DNA of 38,018 nt from Nitrospira sp. (GTDB taxonomy: Bacteria; Nitrospirota; Nitrospiria; Nitrospirales; Nitrospiraceae): the NCBI GenBank assembly GCA_029194675.1, contig JARFXP010000013.1, positions 1 through 38,018 of the forward strand, read 5' to 3'. The notes beneath the pieces are model-generated. The model worked only from the letters and a program-made list of their open reading frames with translations, searched no databases and was not told where the DNA came from. Position 1 is the first letter of the stretch, and every line of letters starts with the position of its first letter. Of this stretch, positions 1 to 7,750 are shown one piece after another. The position numbers were made by a program, and so were the translations under genes.

Positions 1-163
1 CGAGCTGACCGCGCCGGGCTCGACACACCCAGTTCTCGAGCGTCTTGCCCGACATGGCCAGGCGTCTTGCTACCTCTGGAATCGTCAACTTCTGTTCCAG
101 GACCAGCTGCACCGCTTGCTCACGGAATTCCTTCGTATACTGCTGTCGCGGAACTCGTTCCAT
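1..163 (-). CDS. IS3-family transposase OrfA, cut by the window edge
   Basis: Read on the minus strand from the ATG at 163, this gives 54 codons beginning MERVPRQQYTKEFREQAVQL and running into a helix-turn-helix (EVARRLAMSGKTLENW). That is the N-terminal DNA-binding half of an IS3-family OrfA. The rest, including OrfB, would lie left of the window, so I cannot say whether the element is intact. It is oriented away from the IS1380 remnant that starts about 65 bp downstream on the other strand, so two unrelated insertion sequences abut here. The family call is firm; the IS subgroup is not determined. Confidence 0.75.
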   Translation of the reverse strand, partial: MERVPRQQYTKEFREQAVQLVLEQKLTIPEVARRLAMSGKTLENWVCRARRGQL

Positions 164-228
164 CTCACACCTCCAGACCTCAGATCATAGGTTGAAGGCG
201 TCCACTTTTTCGAGCCTAGCACAATCAC

Positions 229-1115
229 CTGCCGAGGATCTGGGCGTGGTTGGATGCGTTGCCGAAGGAGGCACGCCCCGCCGTGCTCCGCGGGGACGTG
301 GCCTTTGGCAACGAATCGGTGCTCCGCGAGCCCGAGGCTCGAGATTAGCCGTCTCTCACCAAGCTACGCGTCACGAAGCATGTGAAGGCCCTCATCAAGA
401 CGCTCTTCCGCTCCACTGCGTGGGAGGAGGCGGGACAGGGCTGGGAAGGGGGCGAGGACACGCTGCGGCTGTCGGGGTGGAGCCGCGCACGCCGCGTGGT
501 GGTGTTGCGCCGCCCCCTCACGGGTGAGCTGCTCATGACCGGGACGGACGCCGATCAATCGTGGTTCAACTTCATGGAGAGCGAGGTGCCGACCACGCGC
601 TATGAGTACGCCGTGCTCGTCACCTCAACCCGGTACGAGGTCCTTGCCCTCGCCCAGCTCTATCGCGATCGGGCCGATGCCGAAAACACCTTTGACGAGC
701 TGAAGAATCAATGGGGCTGGGGGAGCTTCACCACGCAGGATCTGGCGCGCTGCCGGTTCATGGCGGGATGGTGGCACTGATCTACAACTGGTGGACGCTC
801 TTCGTGCGACTCGCCCAGCCACATAAGCACTGCCAGGCGATCGCCAGTCGACCGCTCTTGTTGCATGGCGTCGCCACGCACCATCCCACGCCGGACACAC
901 GCGCCTCACGATCACCTGCCTGCACGCCAAGCGCTCGGCCATCCAATGAAGTGCTGACCAACTTGGCGGGTTTTCTGAGAACCCTCAAAGCCCCTGCGGA
1001 GCAGTGGACCGATGCCGACCGCCTACGAGCGATTCTCACCCGCGCGTTCGCCACATGCATGCGCTCCACAGCGGGCCCTTCGACCTTGTCGATCTCAAAA
1101 ACTGCGCCCACATGA
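229..1115 (+). pseudogene. IS1380-family transposase, broken
   Basis: A DDE transposase C-terminal half is readable on the plus strand, with RGDVAFGNE near 290, YRDRADAENTFDELKNQWGW near 660-720, and ALIYNWWTLFVRLAQPHKH near 777. These are hallmark segments of IS1380-type transposases. The reading is interrupted by an in-frame TAG at 346-348 and by a frameshift near 770, after which the protein continues in another frame to 1115. The N-terminal third is missing. The element is therefore a dead remnant and not a functional gene. No clean terminal inverted repeats were found, so the element limits are approximate. Confidence 0.8.
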
Positions 1116-1138
1116 CCCGTTGACTGCCGTTTTTAGGA

Positions 1139-1729
1139 TTATCGTCCCTTGGGCATCCATTTCTTCGCCCGGTCTTCCGCTTCGGCGATCTGTCCTGGCG
1201 TCATCCGAATGACAACCGCGTCGCGAGATTCAGCGGCACGTTTCTCACCATGGGCAATCGAAAGGCTGTACCACATGTGGGCTTCAATAAGGCTCTGAGG
1301 CACGGCGCGCCCCCGTTCATACATCATCCCCAGTTTCGCGAAGGCCAACGCATTCCGTTGCTCCGCGGCCCTCTGAAACCAAAACAACGCCATGGGGTCA
1401 CTGTACGGGGCGCCTCGTCCAAGGGAATAGAGGGTTCCTAGGTTGACTTGTGCGTTAGCGTGTCCCTGGTCAGCGGCCTTTTTAAACCAATCCTTTGCCT
1501 CATGATAGTTTTGTGGAAGACCCCGCCCTTCGCTATACCGTAACCCCAATTCATTTTGCGCATTGGGATCGCCGGCCTGAGCGCGCTTGAGGACCTCGCT
1601 CACGGCTGGCCCGTCAATGAGCGGGCGTGGCGGACTAGGAGGGGGAGCGGTGCAGTTTGACGCGAAAATGGCCATCAAGATAATTCCTGCGAGAGTCACA
1701 CACTGGTAGAGTGGCAACTGGTGATCCAT
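1139..1729 (-). CDS. Sel1-like repeat protein, probably exported
   Basis: A 196-residue protein with an N-terminal hydrophobic segment (about residues 8-26) ending near a cysteine (FASNC), followed by at least three Sel1-type tetratricopeptide-like repeats. Recognisable units are ELGLRYSEGRGLPQNYHEAK, NLGTLYSLGRGAPYSDP and KLGMMYERGRAVPQS. Sel1 repeats are protein-interaction solenoids, often in the envelope. The cysteine would be a lipid attachment site, but N at position -1 departs from the usual lipobox, so lipoprotein status is uncertain. A second Sel1 gene of the same orientation and layout lies just upstream at 1987-2574, which suggests an old tandem duplication. No clear ribosome-binding site precedes the chosen ATG. 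Its specific role is unknown. Confidence 0.75.
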   Translation of the reverse strand: MDHQLPLYQCVTLAGIILMAIFASNCTAPPPSPPRPLIDGPAVSEVLKRAQAGDPNAQNELGLRYSEGRGLPQNYHEAKDWFKKAADQGHANAQVNLGTLYSLGRGAPYSDPMALFWFQRAAEQRNALAFAKLGMMYERGRAVPQSLIEAHMWYSLSIAHGEKRAAESRDAVVIRMTPGQIAEAEDRAKKWMPKGR

Positions 1730-1986
1730 TCTGACTGATCGTGAACGCGATGGATAGCTGCTGGCCGGTTAGCAAACCATCGGCAAATATCCTACGCAGC
1801 CAGAAGGGGCGACTGCAAGCATGAAGTGTCGTAACGGACAGATGGCTGGAACCTTGAAGGATGACACAGCCTCCGAAGGCCTGCGCGTGGCTAATTCGGG
1901 ATTGCCGACACGGAAGCGAAGGCTTCAAGAACCGCATCTCGGTTGGTGGTCTCCGGTACAGAGTGTACGCAGGAGAAACCCATCGG

Positions 1987-2574
1987 CTACTGTTCTTGAA
2001 CTGGATTTGTGGCCTTGGGTTTCCAATTTCGTGCGAGAAATTGGGCCTGTGCGATTTGAGTCGGCGTCATGTTCCTGGCCAGACGATCTCGCCATTTCGC
2101 TCCGTCTTCATGGCCGTTAGCCGCAGCCAAGTTGTACCACTGGTAGGCTTGGACGACATCCTTGGGAACTCCCCGTGCCCTTTCGTAATATGTGGCGATC
2201 ACGAACATCGCCGGCCCATGCCGCTGGTCCGCGGCAAGGCGGCACCACCGTAGAGCTTCCTGATAGTCCTGGGGCATTCCACGCCCGATGTCCGATAGCA
2301 CGCAGAGCCGATAGAATGCACCGACATGTCGCTGGGTGGCCGCCATGCGGTACCAGCGAACGGCTTCCCTGTGGTCTTTCGGCAAGGCGGTCTCATATCG
2401 CATGCCAAGATTGTACTGATCCTCGGCGCTTCCTTGTTCTGCGGTTGCCTGTAATTCGTCGATACGGGACACTGTGTCCCGCACGTCGACGTAGGGAGAT
2501 TTTGGCGGATCCATGCATGCCGATAGGGTGCAGAGGACGGTCATCATGATGAGATTTCCCGAGCAGCGCCCCAT
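1987..2574 (-). CDS. Sel1-like repeat lipoprotein
   Basis: A 195-residue protein starting at the ATG at 2574, preceded by a good ribosome-binding site (GAAGGAGAAGG). An upstream in-frame ATG at 2625 has no such site and would hide the signal peptide. Residues 1-20 form a signal sequence ending in the lipobox LSAC, so this is probably an outer- or inner-membrane lipoprotein. The mature part carries Sel1 repeats (NLGMRYETALPKDHREAVRW; RLCVLSDIGRGMPQDYQEAL; VIATYYERARGVPKDVVQAY). It ends with MTPTQIAQAQFLARNWKPKA, closely paralleling MTPGQIAEAEDRAKKWMPKG in the neighbour at 1139-1729, so the two are paralogues. Function beyond protein-protein interaction is unknown. Confidence 0.8.
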   Translation of the reverse strand: MGRCSGNLIMMTVLCTLSACMDPPKSPYVDVRDTVSRIDELQATAEQGSAEDQYNLGMRYETALPKDHREAVRWYRMAATQRHVGAFYRLCVLSDIGRGMPQDYQEALRWCRLAADQRHGPAMFVIATYYERARGVPKDVVQAYQWYNLAAANGHEDGAKWRDRLARNMTPTQIAQAQFLARNWKPKATNPVQEQ

Positions 2575-2805
2575 AATCCCTTCTCCTTCGAAATAATCCT
2601 GCGTCTGTTGTCTTGCGATTCTCATCCGACAAGCAGCAACGCAGAGGCCACTCTAACACATCTCGCTCTCTAGAAATCCACCAAACCTAACACACGAGCA
2701 CCGTCTTGCCCTTCGACGTTCCTGTTGATTTCGCCGCAGAGAAAAGCTATCTGTTAGCATCGGCACGAAGGTGAGATCTTGGCTCTAGTCGCTCCGCGGG
2801 ACATC

Positions 2806-3408
2806 ATGAGAAGCGCGTTCTTTGTAGGAACTTTCTTGCTCGTCTCCGCGTTATCGGCTCAGGCGCAGCAAGAGTTTTCGCCTGCGGCGGTCGAGAAGGG
2901 CGTGCTCCTGGTAGCCAGTCCCTCGCTAAGCGATCCGAACTTCCACCAAACCGTCCTGCTTATTATCGAACACGGACGAGGCGGGACAGTCGGCCTCATT
3001 CTGAACCGCCCCACGAACGTACTCCTGTCCGAAGTCTTGCCGGATTTTACTGTACTGAAGCGCACCCCCTACCGATTGTTTGCCGGTGGGCCGGTCAACC
3101 AAACGCAACTGGTCCTGTTGTTCCGGCTCACGCGAGTCTTGCCTGATACACGTCAGATCGTCGGTGGAATTTATGTGGGCACACCGCGCGTCCTGGAACG
3201 CATCATGACTCAACCTAAACCGACCGAAACATTTCGAGCGTTTGCCGGATTTGCCGGGTGGGCACCTGGACAGCTCGAACATGAAATGCTCGAAGGAGCA
3301 TGGGGTATCTTGCCGTCGGATGCGTTCAGCATTTTCGACAAAGACCCGGCCACCCTCTGGCCGGACAGCATCACCCGTCTTCAGGCCCCTAAGAGCATTT
3401 CCCATTGA
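2806..3408 (+). CDS. YqgE/AlgH family protein with a signal peptide
   Basis: A 200-residue protein of the YqgE/AlgH (DUF179) family, shown by GVLLVASPSLSDPNFHQTVL, GTVGLILNRPT and the C-terminal FAGFAGWAPGQLEHEM and GAWGILPSD. I start it at the ATG at 2806 because residues 1-24 then form a typical signal peptide (RSAFFVGTFLLVSALSAQA) before the conserved domain. A TTG at 2779 is an alternative. Family members such as AlgH and YqgE are normally cytoplasmic and lack a signal sequence, so export is unusual. The gene stands alone, followed at 3509 by an insertion sequence. The biochemical activity of the family is not settled. Confidence 0.8.
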   Translation: MRSAFFVGTFLLVSALSAQAQQEFSPAAVEKGVLLVASPSLSDPNFHQTVLLIIEHGRGGTVGLILNRPTNVLLSEVLPDFTVLKRTPYRLFAGGPVNQTQLVLLFRLTRVLPDTRQIVGGIYVGTPRVLERIMTQPKPTETFRAFAGFAGWAPGQLEHEMLEGAWGILPSDAFSIFDKDPATLWPDSITRLQAPKSISH

Positions 3409-3508
3409 GTGATTTTGCTGAGTCTGGCAGGGATTGCAGAAGCTATATTGTACGAAGCGTCCTCGAACATGGAATCCGCATGGTGGGGTCATCCGTTATG
3501 TGGCGTAG

Positions 3509-4705
3509 TGAAGTTCCCCTCGTTTTTTGGACAGGTCGTGAAGCCAAGATTGCGGTAGAACGACCGTCGGAAAACCCGGGAGCTACACATGGCCCAGAAA
3601 CGGAGGACACATGGGGAGGAGTTCAACGCGCGGGTGGCAGTGGAGGCGATTAAGGGGATACGGACGCTGAGTGAATTGCGTGCGGCTCATGGTGTTCATC
3701 CCACGGTCATTGCCCATTGGAAGCGGCCGTTGGTGAAAGGCGCCCCGGAAGTATTCCGACGGGGCTTGGGGGGAGGCCGCAGCGAGGAGACGGTGACGGC
3801 ACCCCTGTATCAGGAGGGCCAGCTCAAGATGGAGCTGGAGTGGCTTAAAAAAAGCTCTGAGCGTGTCGCCGGAGGACCGACGAGAATGGCTTCAAGCAGA
3901 TTGCACGTCGTTGTCGATTGCGCAGCGGTGTGCCTTGGTGGGGCTGGCGCGGTCGACGTCCTAGTCCGAGCCGGTGTCCGAGAGCGGAGCGAACCTGGCG
4001 TTGCTGCGCTGATCGATCGGCTGTATGTGCAGCGGCCGTTTTACGGGGTGCCGCGGATGACCGCCTGGCTGCCGACCCTGGGTCATGCGGTCAACCACAA
4101 GCGGGGCGAACGACTGATGCGGGTCATGGGGGGGCGGGCGGTGCTGCCGGGGTCGCATACGAGCCGGCCGCAGCCGGAACATCGGCGGTCCCCGTATTTG
4201 TTGAGGACGCTCGCGGGGGTCAGAGCCAACCAGGTGTGGTGCGCGGCCATCACGTATGTGCCGCTGCGGCGGGGATTCCTGTACCTGGTGGCGATCATGG
4301 ACTGGTTCAGCCGCTACGTCGTGGCCTGGGAGTTGGGCAACACCCTGGACACCGGCTTTTGTGTCGAGGCGCTGAGACGGGCCTTGGCCAGGGGGTGCCC
4401 AGAGAGTTGCAGCACCGATCAGGGGGCCCAATTCACCAGCCAGAAGGGCCTCGCGTGTGTGGAAGGGGCCGGGGTGCGTGTCAGCATGGATGGACGGGGT
4501 CGTGCGCTGGACAACGTCTTCGTCGAGCGGCTGTGGCGGAGCGTGACCTACGAGGAGATCTATCTGCGGGAGTATGCCGATGGGGCGGAGGCCTGGCGGG
4601 GGTTGCAGCGGTATGTTGCGTTCTACAACGTCGAACGACGCCACCAGAGTCTGGGACGTCGCACCCCGGCCGAGGTGCATTTCGGGTGAAAAATGGGGCT
4701 ACTTA
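3509..4705 (+). mobile_element. IS3-family insertion sequence, about 1.2 kb, inactive
   Basis: The transposase reading is bracketed by imperfect inverted ends: left TGAAGTTCCCC followed by a T-run (3509-3527), right A-run then GGGGCTACTTA (4689-4705). Read inward both show T(G/A)AAGT, CCCC and T5. No convincing target-site duplication is visible. The transposase inside is broken (see the entry at 3589), so the element could move only if helped in trans. Confidence 0.65.
3589..4689 (+). pseudogene. IS3-family transposase, orfA and orfB apparently fused by deletions
   Basis: An uninterrupted 366-codon reading frame that looks intact but is not. The first ~85 residues are OrfA (helix-turn-helix, LKMELEWLKK). 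Residues from about 140 on are OrfB (LIDRLYVQRPFYGVPRMTAW, TDQGAQFTS, NVFVERLWRS). Between them (3854-4008) the frame-0 protein is nonsense, while the next frame gives the expected OrfB start (SPEDRREWLQADCTSLSIAQ, CALVGLARSTS) followed by TAG. Restoring one A to the A7 run at 3847-3853 gives the usual OrfA end WLKKKL-stop with OrfB in the -1 frame. Restoring one C near 4008 rejoins OrfB. In addition the first catalytic Asp of the DDE triad is Ala at residue 220 (CAAITYV in place of CADITYI). The gene is almost certainly dead. Confidence 0.75.
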
Positions 4706-5053
4706 GGTAGGGACTCGCGGGAGATCGCTCCGGATAACCGATCCTGGTGCGAAGTTGTGAGCGGCCCCCCAGCCCGGAACCATAGAAGGAGCCCGGCGGG
4801 CCCTGAACGAAAGGAGGAGACCCGACAGAAATCCATGAGCGTAAGTTCGGAGAAAACCTGTCCAAACAATGGGGGGAAGCTCAACACTCGGAAGGAAAAA
4901 TGATGGGTTTATGACTATAATGGCCATCATAAATCATGCGCTCGACACTGGTCATCCTGATGTTTGATGACTTTGTATCCGAGCATGGACCGTTCTTGCA
5001 TCGGCCGACTCAGTGACAAGGAGATGAGAATTTGGCGAGGAGGTAAAATAGGA
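4706..5053. other. Gene-free stretch after the IS element
   Basis: No convincing gene. It holds a small imperfect hairpin at 4900-4937 (ATGAT..TTTATGA against TCATAAATCAT) with TATAAT at 4916-4921 inside it. That could be a -10 element for the ATP-grasp gene downstream, but no matching -35 box is seen. Short readings here have no recognisable content. Confidence 0.35.
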
Positions 5054-5992
5054 ATGGAACATTCTTTCTATGCGTCAGGAATCGCAGCCCTTCGTGCCAA
5101 ATTACGAGACACCTGGTTGCATGACCTCGTCAACCACTATCGGACCATCAAGCGCCGGGTAATGCGGCGGTCCGAAGGCGAGGCATTCTTGTTGCGCAGA
5201 TATGCTCGGATCCACGGCAAACCGCTCAATCTGACGAATCCTCAGACCTTTACGGAGAAGATGTTCTGGCGCATGATTACCTGGAACAGGGGCGACATGC
5301 CCCCACGGTTTCGGCAGCTGGCCGATAAGTATGCCGTGCGATCCCATGTGGCGAGCAGGGTAGGCGAGGAGTACCTGATCAAGCTCTTATGGCAGGGGAA
5401 TGACCCGCGCTCGATTCCGTTTGACCGGCTGCCGACGGAGTACGTAATCAAGCCCAGCCATGCAGCTGGGCAAGTGATCATCGTCAGGGGTAAGGTGGAT
5501 CGCGAAGCGATTATTCGTCAAGTGTCGGGGTGGCTGACCAGCGATTATTATTGGCACGGACGCGAATTTCAATATTATGGGATTCCACCCCGTATTCTGA
5601 TTGAAGAATACCTGACCAATGAGGATGGGAGCCCACCGTTCGACTATAAAGTCTACTGCTTTAACGGAACGCCGGAGCAGATTCTGGTTCGCAATCATAC
5701 ACACGACATCACTCCGTTTTTTGACACAACATGGAATTTCCTCGACTTCACCGATGAGCCAGGTGGAGTACGACCTTGGGTACCAAAGCCGGCGAATCTT
5801 GATGAAATGCTGGCGCTTGCCGCGAAACTGTCGATCGGGTTCGGGTACGTCCGCTTAGATTTCTACAATGTCAAGGGGCGAGTCTACTTCGGCGAGTTCA
5901 CCTTTACACCAGCGGGAGGGATCATAAAATATGACCCTGAGTTTTGGGATCTGAAGCTCGGGGAGAAATGGGATCTATCACTGGACCACTGA
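5054..5992 (+). CDS. TupA-like ATP-grasp protein
   Basis: A 312-residue protein resembling the TupA-like ATP-grasp family, named after teichuronopeptide synthesis and common in polysaccharide clusters. Visible features are PLNLTNPQTFTEKMFWRM near the N-terminus, LADKYAVRSHVASRVGEEYL, the lysine-bearing strand TEYVIKPSHAAG, PRILIEEYL, DYKVYCFNGTP, and near the C-terminus GYVRLDFYNVKGRVYFGEFT with acidic Mg-ATP ligands. ATP-grasp enzymes join a carboxylate to an amine or thiol through an acyl-phosphate. In this family the likely acceptor is a surface glycan or peptide. I choose the ATG at 5054 because AGGAGGT lies 9 nt upstream; in-frame ATGs at 4964 and 5024 are less well placed. It has no polysaccharide-gene neighbours here, so its substrate cannot be inferred. 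Confidence 0.8.
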   Translation: MEHSFYASGIAALRAKLRDTWLHDLVNHYRTIKRRVMRRSEGEAFLLRRYARIHGKPLNLTNPQTFTEKMFWRMITWNRGDMPPRFRQLADKYAVRSHVASRVGEEYLIKLLWQGNDPRSIPFDRLPTEYVIKPSHAAGQVIIVRGKVDREAIIRQVSGWLTSDYYWHGREFQYYGIPPRILIEEYLTNEDGSPPFDYKVYCFNGTPEQILVRNHTHDITPFFDTTWNFLDFTDEPGGVRPWVPKPANLDEMLALAAKLSIGFGYVRLDFYNVKGRVYFGEFTFTPAGGIIKYDPEFWDLKLGEKWDLSLDH

Positions 5993-6337
5993 AAGACGAC
6001 CGTCTTTTTGATGGCTCACCCGTTGATCCAAGGATGTAACGGGTGCCTCCCCCAGCTCATCTATCCAGTGCTGACAACCGTCCCATCCGACCGGATATAA
6101 CCGTGCTCTTCATTCCTAGCGGCTTGACCGAAGCAGTTCATCGACGCGACAGGCATGAGCACTTTCTTGTCCTGAAAAATCAACACATACCGTTCGAATA
6201 GGATGGGAGATCACTCCCGATACTGGTTGCCATGATCTCGATGAAGGCCGACGTCGCATAGCCTTTCTTCTTGGAGAGCCACCGTGGCATAATCGCGTTA
6301 AGCACCTCGTTCAGTCCCTCGACTCAAGGGATCGATC
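5993..6337. other. Intergenic stretch with a minus-strand coding remnant
   Basis: Just after the ATP-grasp stop a short hairpin (AAAGAC/GTCTTT at about 5992-6007, then T's) could be a weak terminator. On the minus strand two adjoining frames look protein-like: EVLNAIMPRWLSKKKGYATS (about 6310-6220), then after a frame change ILFERYVLIFQDKKVLMPVA continuing to a stop at 6061-6063. Neither has a start signal. I read this as a decayed gene of unknown family; confidence is low. Confidence 0.3.
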
Positions 6338-7507
6338 ATGTCCGGTTTGATTACCCACAGCCTGATGTTGCCCGTGGTGGCCGCTGTTCTCAGCGTTACC
6401 ATCGATGGCTATGTTACTCATGCGAGCCATGATGGCCAACCTGCCACAGCGTTCCCTGCTCTCTCGGGACAAGGCCACGAGATTCCAGGTCTTTCATTCC
6501 GAGTATTTGTTGATCAAGGGACGAAGGAGGCGGTTGGCGGATCTCTCGAACAGACGCAGGCTGATGCAGTTCTCCAGACAGTGGTCGAGACATTCTCCCA
6601 TTTGAATCAACATCGGCATACCTATCCAGGGTTCGATGAAGCGGTGAACAAGGGGATGATCGAGCGCGTGATCATTCAACCGAGCGTCCGCAATCATGAA
6701 GGGAAGCCCTTCTCATTTCTGGTTGTTCGGACAGTGGATCCTGGTCGGGTCAGGTTGCTGATCAGTGCGTCATCGATGAGAGATGGGCGCTATATCGGAG
6801 AGACTGAACAGTTTGCACCTGTGCTGGCGCGAGAGTTCCAGTGGGTGGTCAGCAAAGCGGAGACTGGTCAGAAGCCGAAGACAGTATCTCTCGAACGGGA
6901 CATCCAGCATGCGCCCATTCGGGATGATAGGAATATTCGAGCCCTCTCTGGTGAGGAGCGGCTGCGGCTGCTTCAACAGCTATTCGAGGCGTACCTACGC
7001 ACCGTCGACGACCAGCAGAGTTTGGATGGGCAGTCCTACTACGAGGTCGGCACCACCAATTTGGCTCCCCCGAGCCAGCCGGACTCTGCGACGAAGTTTT
7101 ATGATATTCGGGTTCGAGAAGCCTTGCAGAAAATCGTACGGGAACCTGTATTTCTGGAACGCACGCCACTGGCTGTGACGAGTCTGCTGAACGGAAATAT
7201 CTGGAATGTGACGTTCGTCAAAGTCGACCAGCGCGATTGGGCGACAAGAACTAGGGTGCAGCCGGCAGATAACGCTGTGATGGTCGGTGTGGCTGGGCGA
7301 TCGGTTCAGCCCGCGACAATTTTGATCAATCTCCATCGAAGGGCAGCTCCCGACGATCCCTTTTATGCCGATACGAAGGATCTGCCGATGGGCGCGTTGT
7401 CTAGTGACCAATTGGCGTTGGTCGTTGCTAAGGAGATCCAGCAGAATATCATCGAGAAATCACAAACCGGTCACGTCGCACAGGATGCACTCACGGCACC
7501 GAAATAA
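6338..7507 (+). CDS. Hypothetical exported protein
   Basis: A 389-residue protein that I do not recognise. Residues 7-24 are hydrophobic (SLMLPVVAAVLSVTIDG) and could be a signal peptide, followed by a hydrophilic, mixed alpha/beta sequence with no transmembrane segment. Two regions (about 80-160 and 245-360) both run from a predicted helix into strands with LLISASSM and ILINLHRR, so an internal two-domain arrangement is possible but not demonstrated. The gene is followed after 240 bp by the CorA-like gene. Start ATG at 6338 has only a weak upstream purine stretch. No function is proposed. Confidence 0.6.
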   Translation: MSGLITHSLMLPVVAAVLSVTIDGYVTHASHDGQPATAFPALSGQGHEIPGLSFRVFVDQGTKEAVGGSLEQTQADAVLQTVVETFSHLNQHRHTYPGFDEAVNKGMIERVIIQPSVRNHEGKPFSFLVVRTVDPGRVRLLISASSMRDGRYIGETEQFAPVLAREFQWVVSKAETGQKPKTVSLERDIQHAPIRDDRNIRALSGEERLRLLQQLFEAYLRTVDDQQSLDGQSYYEVGTTNLAPPSQPDSATKFYDIRVREALQKIVREPVFLERTPLAVTSLLNGNIWNVTFVKVDQRDWATRTRVQPADNAVMVGVAGRSVQPATILINLHRRAAPDDPFYADTKDLPMGALSSDQLALVVAKEIQQNIIEKSQTGHVAQDALTAPK

Positions 7508-7750
7508 TGGCACGCACGGACATAGCGCACGTGACGGAAAGCAATAACCCCGTCGGACTCCGCTACGGTGTGTTGGTATGACGGAGTATTAACCGTCAGG
7601 TGGCCGCCGTCCTTTATCTTCCAAGATACAGGTCTTCCAACCAACCTTATGGTATAAGTCATAGTGCCGTCTCCTGCCGCGTTCGGCGCGAAGAAGAACG
7701 CATTCAGAGTTTTACATCCGGTGAATCTTTCGCAAGTGAGGTCTTTCAAC

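Noticed and set aside
3918..4706. 262- and 239-codon frames overlapping the IS3 transposase on both strands
   Set aside because: They are out-of-frame shadows of the OrfB coding sequence; only the transposase frame shows conserved motifs.
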